DNA from: Gammaproteobacteria bacterium
GTDB lineage: Bacteria > Pseudomonadota > Gammaproteobacteria > GCA-001735895
Reading direction: 5' to 3'
DNA: 6,244 nucleotides
Assembly: GCA_027293245.1 (NCBI GenBank)
Contig: JAPUFZ010000193.1
Coordinates: 1-6,244 of the forward strand
Position 1 is the stretch's first letter. Every line of letters starts with the position of its first letter. Shown here one piece after another: positions 1-5,772 of the stretch. The notes beneath the pieces are model-generated. The model searched no databases and was not told the origin of the DNA. It saw only the letters and a list, made by a program, of their open reading frames with translations. The translations under genes were made by a program, and so were the position numbers.

Positions 1-399
1 ATGATAACTTTGTAAGCGGGCAATTACCCTGTGACGTTGCGGCTGGCCGATTTCGAGAAAGTACTGGCGCGCGAGTTTGAGTGCGGCTTCTACTGCCTCG
101 GAACCGCCTGATACCAGGTATACGCGGTCGAGATTGCCGGGCGCGTTCTGAATCAGTAGCTCAGACAGTGATTCGGCGGCATCGCAGCTAAAAAACGCGG
201 TATGTGCAAATTCCAGTCGATCGAGCTGTGCCTTGATCGCGTCGATAACTTCCGCGTCACCATGCCCGAGGCAGGATACTGCGGCGCCACCGGAACCATC
301 AAGGTACTGCTTGCCCTGCTGGTCGTAGAGATAAACACCTTCACCCTTGACCGCGATTGGGGGTGCTGATTTGGTATGGCGTGGAAATACGTGACTCAT
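1..399 (-). CDS. Class III (PLP-dependent) aminotransferase, N-terminal part, cut by window edge
   Basis: The first 133 codons of a fold-type I, class III aminotransferase; the rest lies beyond the left edge. Residues 15-36 (IAVKGEGVYLYDQQGKQYLDG) are the N-terminal beta region typical of the family. C43-LGHGD-AEVIDAI matches the usual 'LGHGHPEVVEAI' segment. SGGSEAVEAALKLAR at 97-111 is the glycine/serine turn plus helix that holds the PLP phosphate. The catalytic lysine is not in the window. The ATG at 399-397 is the only sensible start, because an in-frame TAG lies 27 nt upstream and no start codon lies between. It begins 2 nt after the TAA of another open frame (TAAGCATG), which suggests translational coupling at the end of the ABC importer operon. 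Known for the family: transfer of an amino group from an amine or omega/alpha-amino acid to a keto acid in the cytoplasm. Inferred: it acts on the imported compound or a product of it. The exact substrate is unknown. Confidence 0.9.
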   Translation of the reverse strand, partial: MSHVFPRHTKSAPPIAVKGEGVYLYDQQGKQYLDGSGGAAVSCLGHGDAEVIDAIKAQLDRLEFAHTAFFSCDAAESLSELLIQNAPGNLDRVYLVSGGSEAVEAALKLARQYFLEIGQPQRHRVIARLQSYH

Positions 400-401
400 G
401 C

Positions 402-617
402 TTAGACCTGTAAATAACTACGCATGCGCTGACCTTTAGGGTCATACGCGGAGGTGAGCGAAATAATACCAGAGAACTTGCTGCGGGCGATATCGACTTC
501 GACTGGGTGAGTGACTGTCTGCGCAACCTGGTGCCAGGTGTTACCGGAGTTGAGTTGATTGCGTTCCAGCAGGTCTGTTGAACTTGCCGTGTCGGGGATG
601 GCGGCCTGTTTTACAAT
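402..617 (-). CDS. Unassigned open frame of about 70 codons without a normal start codon
   Basis: I do not recognise this frame. It ends with TAA at 404-402, only 2 nt before the aminotransferase ATG. Its 5' end overlaps the last codons of the ATPase gene in another frame. Hand translation gives a protein-like sequence ending FSGIISLTSAYDPKGQRMRS-YLQV, with about 60% G or C at third positions by hand count. There is no ATG, GTG or TTG in the frame, either in the gap or in the last roughly 30 codons of the ATPase. Possible rare starts are ATT at 617, ATC at 599 and paired CTG at 572/569, none with a clear Shine-Dalgarno sequence. It could be a small gene with a non-standard start, the 3' remnant of a gene damaged by deletion, a gene broken by a sequencing error, or a chance open frame. 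The tight spacing to the next gene favours one of the first three. The coordinates given start at the ATT. Confidence 0.3.
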   Translation of the reverse strand: MVKQAAIPDTASSTDLLERNQLNSGNTWHQVAQTVTHPVEVDIARSKFSGIISLTSAYDPKGQRMRSYLQV

Positions 618-1384
618 ATCTGGCTTAGAAACTCTTTGGTTCGCGGATCCTTGGCATCGTCGAAGAAGGTCGCCGGCTCGCCATGCTCGACGATCACGCC
701 CCGGTCGGTGAAATAGATGTGGTTGGCAACTTCACGCGCAAAGCCCATCTCGTGGGTAACCAGAATGCAGGTCATGCCTTCCTCGGCCAGCTCCTGGATA
801 GTGGTCAGCACTTCCTTCACCGTTTCCGGGTCGAGTGCTGAAGTCACTTCGTCGAACAGCATCACGTCCGGGGTCATCGCGAGAGACCGGGCGATGGCGA
901 CCCGCTGTTGCTGACCACCGGAAAGCTCGCCCGGGTAGCTGTTCTCCTTGCCTTCGAGGCGCACCTTCTTGACAAGTTCGCGGGCGAGTTCCTCGACTTC
1001 TTTCTCGTCCTGCTTCAACACGTGGATCGGCGCCATCATGATGTTCTCGATCGCCGTCTTGTGCGGGAACAGATTGTATTGCTGGAACACCATGCCGACC
1101 TTCTTGCGCAGTTCGAGCTTGTCAAGGGCGGGATCGTTAACCTCCAGGCCTTCGACCAGGATCGAGCCTTTCTGAATGTCGTTCAGCGCGTTGACGCAAC
1201 GGATCAGGGTCGATTTGCCGGAACCGGAGGGGCCGATAATGCAGATGCATTCGCCCTTCATGATATCCATCGAAATGCCTTTCAAAACCTCCAGATCGCC
1301 GAAGGACTTGTGCACATCCTTGATCGAGACCATGGGCTGGTCGGGTGTCCAGGCTGAGCCGCCGTTACTAGCAATTTCTGACAT
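611..1384 (-). CDS. Polar amino-acid ABC importer, ATP-binding subunit (GlnQ/AapP type)
   Basis: The cytoplasmic ATPase that powers the importer encoded by the three upstream genes. All nucleotide-binding motifs are intact in the 257 residues: Walker A GPSGSGKST (51-59), Q-loop VFQQYNLFPH (99-108), signature LSGGQQQRV (154-162), Walker B VMLFDE (174-179) with catalytic E179, D-loop SALD (182-185), and switch histidine H211 in THEMGF. The length and the FLSQIL C-terminus are normal for the polar amino-acid uptake (PAAT) subfamily. About 17 residues of loose sequence precede the domain. The ATG has a perfect AGGAGG (1395-1390) 5 nt upstream. That site overlaps the TGA of the preceding permease, so only 10 nt separate the two genes and they are surely co-transcribed. 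PAAT family membership is very secure; the amino acid carried cannot be deduced from the ATPase. Confidence 0.97.
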   Translation of the reverse strand: MSEIASNGGSAWTPDQPMVSIKDVHKSFGDLEVLKGISMDIMKGECICIIGPSGSGKSTLIRCVNALNDIQKGSILVEGLEVNDPALDKLELRKKVGMVFQQYNLFPHKTAIENIMMAPIHVLKQDEKEVEELARELVKKVRLEGKENSYPGELSGGQQQRVAIARSLAMTPDVMLFDEVTSALDPETVKEVLTTIQELAEEGMTCILVTHEMGFAREVANHIYFTDRGVIVEHGEPATFFDDAKDPRTKEFLSQIL

Positions 1385-1389
1385 GAATG

Positions 1390-1395
1390 CCTCCT
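1390..1395 (-). promoter_or_regulatory. Shine-Dalgarno site of the ATPase gene
   Basis: AGGAGG lies 5 nt before the ATG at 1384. Its first A is the last base of the preceding permease's TGA stop. It fixes the ATPase start and indicates direct hand-over of ribosomes between the two genes. Confidence 0.9.
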
Positions 1396-2330
1396 CAGGT
1401 CTTGATCGCGAATTTCTTTTCGAGCTGGATTGACCAGCGAGCGATCGGATAGGTATAAATAAAATGGATCACGAGCAGGAATGCGTAGAAGATCGGGATC
1501 AGCTCCGGTCGGTCGCCCTCGGCATTCAGGGCCTGTGCAGTGTAGGTCACGGACTCCTCGACGCCCATGATCGAAGCAATCGGTGTCGCCATCGCGAGAA
1601 TACAATACCAGTTAATCCAGGGTGGGATCATACGCTTGACGCATTGTGGCAAGATGATCATCCACAGGGTCTGACGCCGCGTGAAAGCGAGGCTCTCGGC
1701 CGATTCCCACTGGCCCGAGGGCAAGGAGATGACCGCGCCGCGCACAACTTCCGAGATGTTCGCCATCACCGGCAGCGAGAAGCCGATCACTGCTTTCATC
1801 CAGTCGGGTATCGGAATAATGATGAAACCGAGATCGATCTCGAACGGGAACAACAGCATGATCGTGAATAGTAAGACCAGCCACGGTGAATTGCGGAAAA
1901 ATTGCGTGACAAACCATGATCCCCGGCGCACCGGCAGCAGCAACGATATCTGCATCAGGCCTAAAGCAGTGCCGGCGACGGTGCCGAACAGCATCGCAAA
2001 AAAGCTGATGATCAGGTTAAGGGCAAAGCCCGTTAGCTGGCCCTCGGGTCCCCATAGGATAAACGGCGCCCATTTTAGCATCGCCTCGAAGGGGCTAATT
2101 AATCCATCCACAGTGGCGGCCTCGGCAGTGACTACTGCAGCAGCGAAGATCGCAAATACCCAAAGGGCGTGGCGGGGTTGCATGTTGAGCCGAAAGGTGC
2201 CTTCGCGACGTTCGATCATTGCCGCATGCCGGGTCTGTGCGGCTACAGGTAATAGTACCGGTAAATCCGTAGACCCCGTGCCATCGACAGTGGAATTAGA
2301 ATTGTTGAGCGTAATTTTACCAGTATCCAT
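1395..2330 (-). CDS. Polar amino-acid ABC importer, second permease subunit (GltK/AapM-like)
   Basis: An inner-membrane subunit that would pair with the other permease to form the translocation path. The protein has 311 residues with hydrophobic segments near 54-73, 101-131, 150-166, 178-200, 241-258 and 279-296. FFRNSPWLVLL (144-154) is the family's RNTP-type segment. The EAA loop that docks on the ATPase is at about 193-237 (E209-S-A-ESLAFTRRQ, then ILPQ at 226-229). The usual loop glycine is alanine here (A215), unlike in the partner permease. About 50 mostly polar residues precede the first membrane segment, making it longer than the common 220-250-residue permeases. The chosen ATG (2330-2328) shares one base with the upstream TGA (TGATG), which supports coupled translation. 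M38 is a possible inner start but lacks a Shine-Dalgarno sequence. The role is secure; the exact start is less so. Confidence 0.93.
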   Translation of the reverse strand: MDTGKITLNNSNSTVDGTGSTDLPVLLPVAAQTRHAAMIERREGTFRLNMQPRHALWVFAIFAAAVVTAEAATVDGLISPFEAMLKWAPFILWGPEGQLTGFALNLIISFFAMLFGTVAGTALGLMQISLLLPVRRGSWFVTQFFRNSPWLVLLFTIMLLFPFEIDLGFIIIPIPDWMKAVIGFSLPVMANISEVVRGAVISLPSGQWESAESLAFTRRQTLWMIILPQCVKRMIPPWINWYCILAMATPIASIMGVEESVTYTAQALNAEGDRPELIPIFYAFLLVIHFIYTYPIARWSIQLEKKFAIKT

Positions 2331-3067
2331 CAGCCATACCCCGGGATTTTCATTTTACGTTCCCATTTGTGCATGCCGTAGACGAGTATGGCGACCAGAC
2401 CGACGTAGAAGAGAAACAGAAAAATCATCATCTCCGATACATTGACATTGTCGGACCAGATCTGGTTGGCCGTATACATCATTTCCGGCACGGCGATACC
2501 GTAGGCGAGAGTCGTTGTTTTCAGTAGATTGACCAGGTTATTGTTGAGCGACGGCAGGCAAACCCGAAACGCCAGTGGGAAAATAACATGAATGTACGAC
2601 ATCAGCCGCGTGTAACCGAGTGCCTCGGCAGCCTCACGGGTTGATTCCGGTACCGCTTCGATCCCCGAACGAAAAATTTCCACATTGAAGGAGCCGGCGA
2701 AAAAACCCAGCGAAATTACCGCCCAGCCAAAGCTGTCGATATAACCCTCCTGGTAGCCGCCGGCATCGTAAGTCGGGACCAGGTTGCCGAGCACGAAATA
2801 GAAGAACAGGATCTGCACGAAGGGCGGTGTATTGCGGAAAAGCTGGATGTACCCTGCGATTGCGTTGCGGACGAATTTAGAATTCACTCCTTGCGCCCAG
2901 GCGCCGATGAAGCCAACTACCAGGCTAAAAATCAGGCTCGCGACGATCAGCTTGATTGATACCCACATGCCTTCCAGGACCCGGTCGTATTCGTATTGCT
3001 CATAGAGAAATACGAAATTCCAGCCGGTATTTTCGTACAGTTCGAGGAAGTAGTCTGCGAATTCCAC
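2330..3067 (-). CDS. Polar amino-acid ABC importer, first permease subunit (GltJ/AapQ-like)
   Basis: An inner-membrane subunit of 245 residues, a normal length for a PAAT permease. A weakly hydrophobic N-terminus is followed by membrane segments near 36-56, 83-98, 113-127, 160-190 and 212-231. LFRNTPPFVQILFFYF (76-91) is the hallmark RNTP segment. The EAA loop is canonical: E145-A-A-EAL-G151, then VIFP at 161-164. The start is GTG at 3067-3065, supported by AGGGGGAG (3080-3073) 5 nt upstream; there is no better ATG nearby. The stop TGA overlaps the next gene's ATG by one base. An 87-nt gap separates it from the binding-protein gene and contains a terminator-like hairpin, so this gene and those after it are probably made in smaller amounts than the binding protein. 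Confidence 0.95.
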   Translation of the reverse strand: MEFADYFLELYENTGWNFVFLYEQYEYDRVLEGMWVSIKLIVASLIFSLVVGFIGAWAQGVNSKFVRNAIAGYIQLFRNTPPFVQILFFYFVLGNLVPTYDAGGYQEGYIDSFGWAVISLGFFAGSFNVEIFRSGIEAVPESTREAAEALGYTRLMSYIHVIFPLAFRVCLPSLNNNLVNLLKTTTLAYGIAVPEMMYTANQIWSDNVNVSEMMIFLFLFYVGLVAILVYGMHKWERKMKIPGYG

Positions 3068-3072
3068 GAGAT

Positions 3073-3080
3073 CTCCCCCT
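3073..3080 (-). promoter_or_regulatory. Shine-Dalgarno site deciding the GTG start of the first permease
   Basis: The purine run AGGGGGAG ends 5 nt before the GTG at 3067. It is what supports GTG as the real initiation codon. Confidence 0.8.
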
Positions 3081-3107
3081 GTTCCGTGGTTATCGAACAG
3101 TGTGTCT

Positions 3108-3145
3108 AAAAACTTATGGGGACGGGCGCAAGCTGCACCCGCCCC
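3108..3145 (-). terminator. Terminator-like hairpin between binding-protein and permease genes
   Basis: Read leftward, the arm GGGGCGGGTGC (3145-3135), the loop AGCTT (3134-3130) and the arm GCGCCCGTCCCC (3129-3118) form an 11-bp, nearly all-GC stem with one bulged base and one G-U pair. Five bases later comes a run of five T (3112-3108). It begins 9 nt after the TAA of the binding protein. The stem is strong, but the T run is short and displaced. Partial termination or a block to 3' exonuclease therefore seems more likely than full termination. Such structures are well known after binding-protein genes of ABC importers, where they raise binding protein relative to the membrane parts. Confidence 0.7.
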
Positions 3146-3154
3146 TAAATCGAC

Positions 3155-3991
3155 TTAGTTCGCCTCGTAGGGTTCGAACCGCTTGTTCATATCCAAAACG
3201 AACTGGGTGGTCTGGATGCCCCACTTCTTTTCCAGTTCGATCAACCGACCCGAGCTGTGCCAGTTGTAGATCATACCGGACATGAAGTTGCCCCAGATAC
3301 CATTCAATTCGTCCAGCGGGACGGCGAGCGCCCAGGGATTGTCGTCTTCGGTCATCATCGGCATTTCGTAATCGTTGTATTGACCGGACGCGAGATCAGC
3401 CATGATCGAGCTGTCGTCATAGACCCAGGCCACGCACTTGCCGTCGCGTAACGCCTGCTTGGCTTCGGCATTGCCGACGAAAGCGATAATCTTGGCACCG
3501 TATTTTTGTGATACCTGCTTGTTGTAGAATGCCCCCTGCTTGCCGCAGACGGGTTTACCCTTGAGATCCGCCCAACTTTTCACCATGCCTTTTTTCGCCA
3601 GTACGTTGGTACCCGAGGTATAGTAGTTCGGTTGCGGTATCCCGACTACCTTGCGGCGGTTGGCCTTATCGGACATGGTGGCGATCATCAGGTCGATTTT
3701 ACCCTGTTGCAGAAACTGCATGCGGTTGGATGACTGCACCGGAACCAGTTCGAGCTTGACGCCGAGCGCATCGGCCACGTCCTGGGCCATGTCAATTTCC
3801 ATGCCGATGAGTTTGCCGTTGGAATCGCGGAAGCCCCATGGCTTGTAATCGGCCTTGACACCGACCACCAGCTTGCCGCGATCCAGAACCTTCTTGAAAC
3901 GGTCGTTAGAGGCAATAGCCTGGGTGGTAGCCAAGGTAAAACTGGCCAGAATGACAGCACATAGCGCTCTATGCATAAGTGTTTTAATCAT
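3155..3991 (-). CDS. Periplasmic amino-acid binding protein, solute-binding family 3
   Basis: The receptor that captures the ligand in the periplasm and delivers it to the permeases. I place the start at ATG 3991-3989, giving 278 residues. There it is preceded by GGAGA (4005-4001) and opens with a signal peptide: MIKTLMHR, a hydrophobic core at about 9-23, and likely cleavage after TTQAIA (residue 27). The frame stays open upstream to an ATG at 4105, but that would put 38 residues ahead of the signal and begin inside the promoter. Family 3 features: RGKLVVGV and YKPWGF (38-54, ligand-site aromatics), GMEIDMAQDVADALG (63-77), ATMSDKANRRK (104-114), where an arginine usually binds the ligand carboxylate, and VYDDSS (190-195), where an aspartate usually binds the amino group. 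C149 and C186 sit where AapJ-like proteins carry a cysteine pair, so a disulfide is plausible. The ligand is probably an alpha-amino acid, identity unknown. No lipobox is seen. Confidence 0.95.
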   Translation of the reverse strand: MIKTLMHRALCAVILASFTLATTQAIASNDRFKKVLDRGKLVVGVKADYKPWGFRDSNGKLIGMEIDMAQDVADALGVKLELVPVQSSNRMQFLQQGKIDLMIATMSDKANRRKVVGIPQPNYYTSGTNVLAKKGMVKSWADLKGKPVCGKQGAFYNKQVSQKYGAKIIAFVGNAEAKQALRDGKCVAWVYDDSSIMADLASGQYNDYEMPMMTEDDNPWALAVPLDELNGIWGNFMSGMIYNWHSSGRLIELEKKWGIQTTQFVLDMNKRFEPYEAN

Positions 3992-4000
3992 TTTTGGAAT

Positions 4001-4005
4001 TCTCC
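4001..4005 (-). promoter_or_regulatory. Shine-Dalgarno site of the binding-protein gene
   Basis: GGAGA lies 9 nt before the ATG at 3991. Together with the signal peptide that follows, it argues against the longer frame starting at 4105. Confidence 0.75.
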
Positions 4006-4017
4006 GGTTTGTTGAAT

Positions 4018-4054
4018 GGTTGACTTCAAAGCTAATATCTTTGAGAGTCGAACC
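4018..4054 (-). repeat. Long imperfect inverted repeat in the leader of the importer operon
   Basis: On the + strand, the left arm GGTTGACTTCAAAG (4018-4031) and right arm CTTTGAGAGTCGAACC (4039-4054) are complementary over 14 bp, interrupted only by two single extra bases in the right arm (G4045, G4050). They are separated by the 7-base loop CTAATAT. It lies between the predicted transcription start (about 4077) and the Shine-Dalgarno site, so the mRNA could fold it as a stem-loop ending 26 nt before the start codon. No T run follows, so it is not an intrinsic terminator. It may be an operator for a dimeric regulator, a stabilising 5' hairpin, or part of a translation control element. Confidence 0.75.
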
Positions 4055-4083
4055 CGAAAACATAATTATTATTGGGCGAATCG

Positions 4084-4112
4084 AATTTACGGCTAATCGA
4101 TCCATCTGTCAA
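4084..4112 (-). promoter_or_regulatory. Sigma70-type promoter of the importer operon
   Basis: Reading leftward, a perfect -35 TTGACA (4112-4107) is followed by a 17-base spacer and a -10 TAAATT (4089-4084, four of six consensus bases). The start of transcription would be near 4077, leaving a leader of about 85 nt before the binding-protein ATG. A less ideal -10 (TAATAATT, just downstream) could also serve. Confidence 0.7.
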
Positions 4113-4228
4113 GACGGGTTAATGGGTAATCGCTGGCTCATCTTCACGGTCGATGGAAAAATTGCAGAAATTTTAGGCGCTTGCCACTACCATGGTGCCG
4201 AAGCCGGGTTACTCCGATGTGAGTAATC

Positions 4229-4257
4229 TTGTAAGGGGTAGTGTTCGTTTTTAGAGG
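4229..4257 (+). promoter_or_regulatory. Weak candidate promoter for the MmgE/PrpD gene
   Basis: TTGTAA (4229-4234) and TAGAGG (4252-4257) are spaced by 17 bases. The -10 match is poor (three of six). It is the best rightward pair I found before the gene, so the true promoter may be activator-dependent or use another sigma factor. Confidence 0.2.
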
Positions 4258-4287
4258 TCTTTTCTGGAAATTGCGCAGGAGAGAAAT

Positions 4288-4344
4288 TTGATTAGCCAGA
4301 GCGAGATAGTTGAATTAATCCAGGCCTCGGTAGAAATTAAATGA
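4288..4344 (+). CDS. Possible 18-residue leader peptide upstream of the MmgE/PrpD gene
   Basis: A TTG start at 4288 sits 6 nt after AGGAG (4277-4281). It opens an 18-codon frame encoding M/LISQSEIVELIQASVEIK and ends with TGA at 4342-4344, 11 nt before the ATG of the next gene. Its ribosome binding site is better spaced than that of the gene that follows. The peptide has no run of a single amino acid, so classical attenuation by charged tRNA is not suggested. It could couple ribosomes to the downstream start, be the stub of a lost gene, or be chance. I know of no similar peptide. Confidence 0.3.
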   Translation: MISQSEIVELIQASVEIK

Positions 4345-4350
4345 ACAAAT

Positions 4351-4355
4351 AAGGA
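4351..4355 (+). promoter_or_regulatory. Shine-Dalgarno-like AAGGA abutting the MmgE/PrpD start
   Basis: AAGGA is immediately followed by ATG, with no spacer, which is too close for efficient initiation. There is no other in-frame ATG nearby, and the first residues match the family's normal N-terminus. The start is therefore probably right, and translation may depend on ribosomes arriving from the short frame ending at 4344. Confidence 0.4.
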
Positions 4356-5738
4356 ATGGAAAATTCATTATCAGTAATCGATCGGCTGGCTAATTTCGTA
4401 TCTGCATTAGACCTCGATCAGGTTCCCCCGGTTGTCGTCGACGAAGCCAGACGCTGTGTGCTCGATACGCTTGGAGTGATTGTTGCCGGACAGAAAAGCC
4501 AGCTCGGAAGTGCCGCAATGGAACACGCGAGGCATGTCTACAGGGACGGCAATTCACACCTGTTGGGAACGAGCACCTGTTTACATCCGATGGGCGCTGC
4601 CTGCGTAAACGCTGCCTCGGGGCATGCCTACGATTTCGACGATACCAGCTATACCGGCATCATGCATGGATCGGTCGTGGTCCTGCCGGTTGCGTTTGCG
4701 ATGGCAGAACACAGAGGCGTAGGGGGTAGGAGTCTACTGGAGGCATTTATTGCCGGTGTTGAAATTGAATACGCCATCGCCGAGTGGTGCACGACGCATC
4801 TGTATTACAAGGGCTGGTGGACCAGTGCTGTTTACGGACCGCTGGGAGCGGCTGCGGCGGCTTCGAGGATCCTTGGACTGGATGTGCATCAAACTGCGAA
4901 CGCGTTGGCGATCGCAGTAAGTCATTCGAATGGGATGAAGGCATCATTTGGCAGTGATGCGAAACCTCTTGGAATTGGAATGGCGGCCAGTACCGGAACG
5001 CAAAGCGCGTTACTGGCGGACACTGGATTTACTGGCCCTAATAGAGTCTTTGAAGGCAAGAATGGTTTTTTGGCGCTTTTCAATGATGATCAACACTCTA
5101 CTGACACTGGCTTGCGACTCGGCGATCAATGGCGCTTGACTGATCCCGGCATATTATTCAAGTCGTTCCCGGTTTGCTCTGCAGCCCAGGCGGGTGCCGA
5201 GCTCACGGCAAAGCTACTGGATCGGCACAATCTGGATTCCTCCGAAATAGTTGGTGTGGCTTGCGAGGTACCACCCCTGGTGGCTATCAGTCTTGTTTAC
5301 AGCAATCCGGAATCGATCCGGCAAGCCCAGTTCTCGATGCAATTTGCGATTGCTTGTATTCTCACCTACGGCGACATAAAACTCGATCATTTGACCGAAG
5401 AAGTATTGGCGGCTCCAGAATTGCAGTTGCAGATGAAAAAGGTGACGATGCAGGTACCCGAATATCTGGCAAACGATGATACGGTTCATCAAAGATGCCC
5501 CGAGTGGGCGGGTGTTACCATTACTACCAGGTCAAATGAACGGTTTAGCGATTTTCTTGATCGCCCCACCGGTATGCCGGGCAATCCGGTGTCGACTCCG
5601 ACACTGGTGGATAAATTCACGGATTGCCTGGCGCATGGTGGTAAGAGTAAAAGCCTGGCGATATCCATTGCAGATGAATTATTAGAAATAGACAGGTGTC
5701 CGGATATCCGCGTACTTTGTGAAAAACTGGGCAAATAA
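4356..5738 (+). CDS. MmgE/PrpD family protein
   Basis: A 460-residue cytoplasmic enzyme of the family that includes 2-methylcitrate dehydratase, cis-aconitate decarboxylase and iminodisuccinate epimerase. It starts with the usual helix (VIDRLANFVSALDLDQVPP, then ARRCVLDTLGVIVAG). Recognisable family blocks are HAYDFDDT (90-97), MHGSVVVLPVAFAMAE (103-118), YGPLGAAAAASRILGLD (160-176), KPLGIGMAAS (203-212) with GFTGPNRVFEGKNGF (224-238), KSFPVCSAAQ (269-278) and RQAQFSMQFAIACILTYGD (322-340). The C-terminal lid domain runs from about 270 to 410. The lysines K203 and K269 and the DFDDT site are kept. Three family-typical histidines appear replaced: W155, G206 and Q278. Length is normal (about 450). 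It is transcribed divergently from an amino-acid importer plus aminotransferase, which suggests action on a dicarboxylic or amino-acid-derived substrate. That is inference, and no specific reaction can be assigned. Confidence 0.93.
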   Translation: MENSLSVIDRLANFVSALDLDQVPPVVVDEARRCVLDTLGVIVAGQKSQLGSAAMEHARHVYRDGNSHLLGTSTCLHPMGAACVNAASGHAYDFDDTSYTGIMHGSVVVLPVAFAMAEHRGVGGRSLLEAFIAGVEIEYAIAEWCTTHLYYKGWWTSAVYGPLGAAAAASRILGLDVHQTANALAIAVSHSNGMKASFGSDAKPLGIGMAASTGTQSALLADTGFTGPNRVFEGKNGFLALFNDDQHSTDTGLRLGDQWRLTDPGILFKSFPVCSAAQAGAELTAKLLDRHNLDSSEIVGVACEVPPLVAISLVYSNPESIRQAQFSMQFAIACILTYGDIKLDHLTEEVLAAPELQLQMKKVTMQVPEYLANDDTVHQRCPEWAGVTITTRSNERFSDFLDRPTGMPGNPVSTPTLVDKFTDCLAHGGKSKSLAISIADELLEIDRCPDIRVLCEKLGK

Positions 5739-5772
5739 GAAAATTTTCGAGAAATCTGGATACCCGGGGTGT

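Larger units (their letters stand above)
3992..4355. other. Divergent intergenic region
   Basis: This 364-bp stretch between the importer operon and the MmgE/PrpD gene holds the leftward promoter and leader stem, a weak candidate rightward promoter, a possible leader peptide, and repeated (G/T)AATCG words at 4078, 4094 and 4127. It is visibly more A+T-rich than the flanking genes. A 34-codon frame (4122-4226, +) also lies here but lacks support. Both flanking transcription units probably start here, so any shared regulator would bind here. No regulator gene is present in the window. Confidence 0.7.

Noticed and set aside
908..1357. A long + strand open frame of 149 codons opposite the ATPase gene, and similar frames opposite the permeases.
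   Set aside because: They are antisense to well-supported genes, show no family motifs, and follow from codon bias of the true strand.
3992..4105. N-terminal extension of the binding protein to the ATG at 4105.
   Set aside because: It would start inside the promoter spacer, place 38 residues before a clear signal peptide and ignore the GGAGA before the ATG at 3991.
4122..4226. A 34-codon + strand frame starting MGNRWLIFTVDGKIAEI, resembling the tail of an NTF2-like fold protein.
   Set aside because: It has no Shine-Dalgarno sequence, is very short, and starts just upstream of the leftward -35 element. The resemblance is only a few residues. It could be a gene relic, but nothing else supports that.
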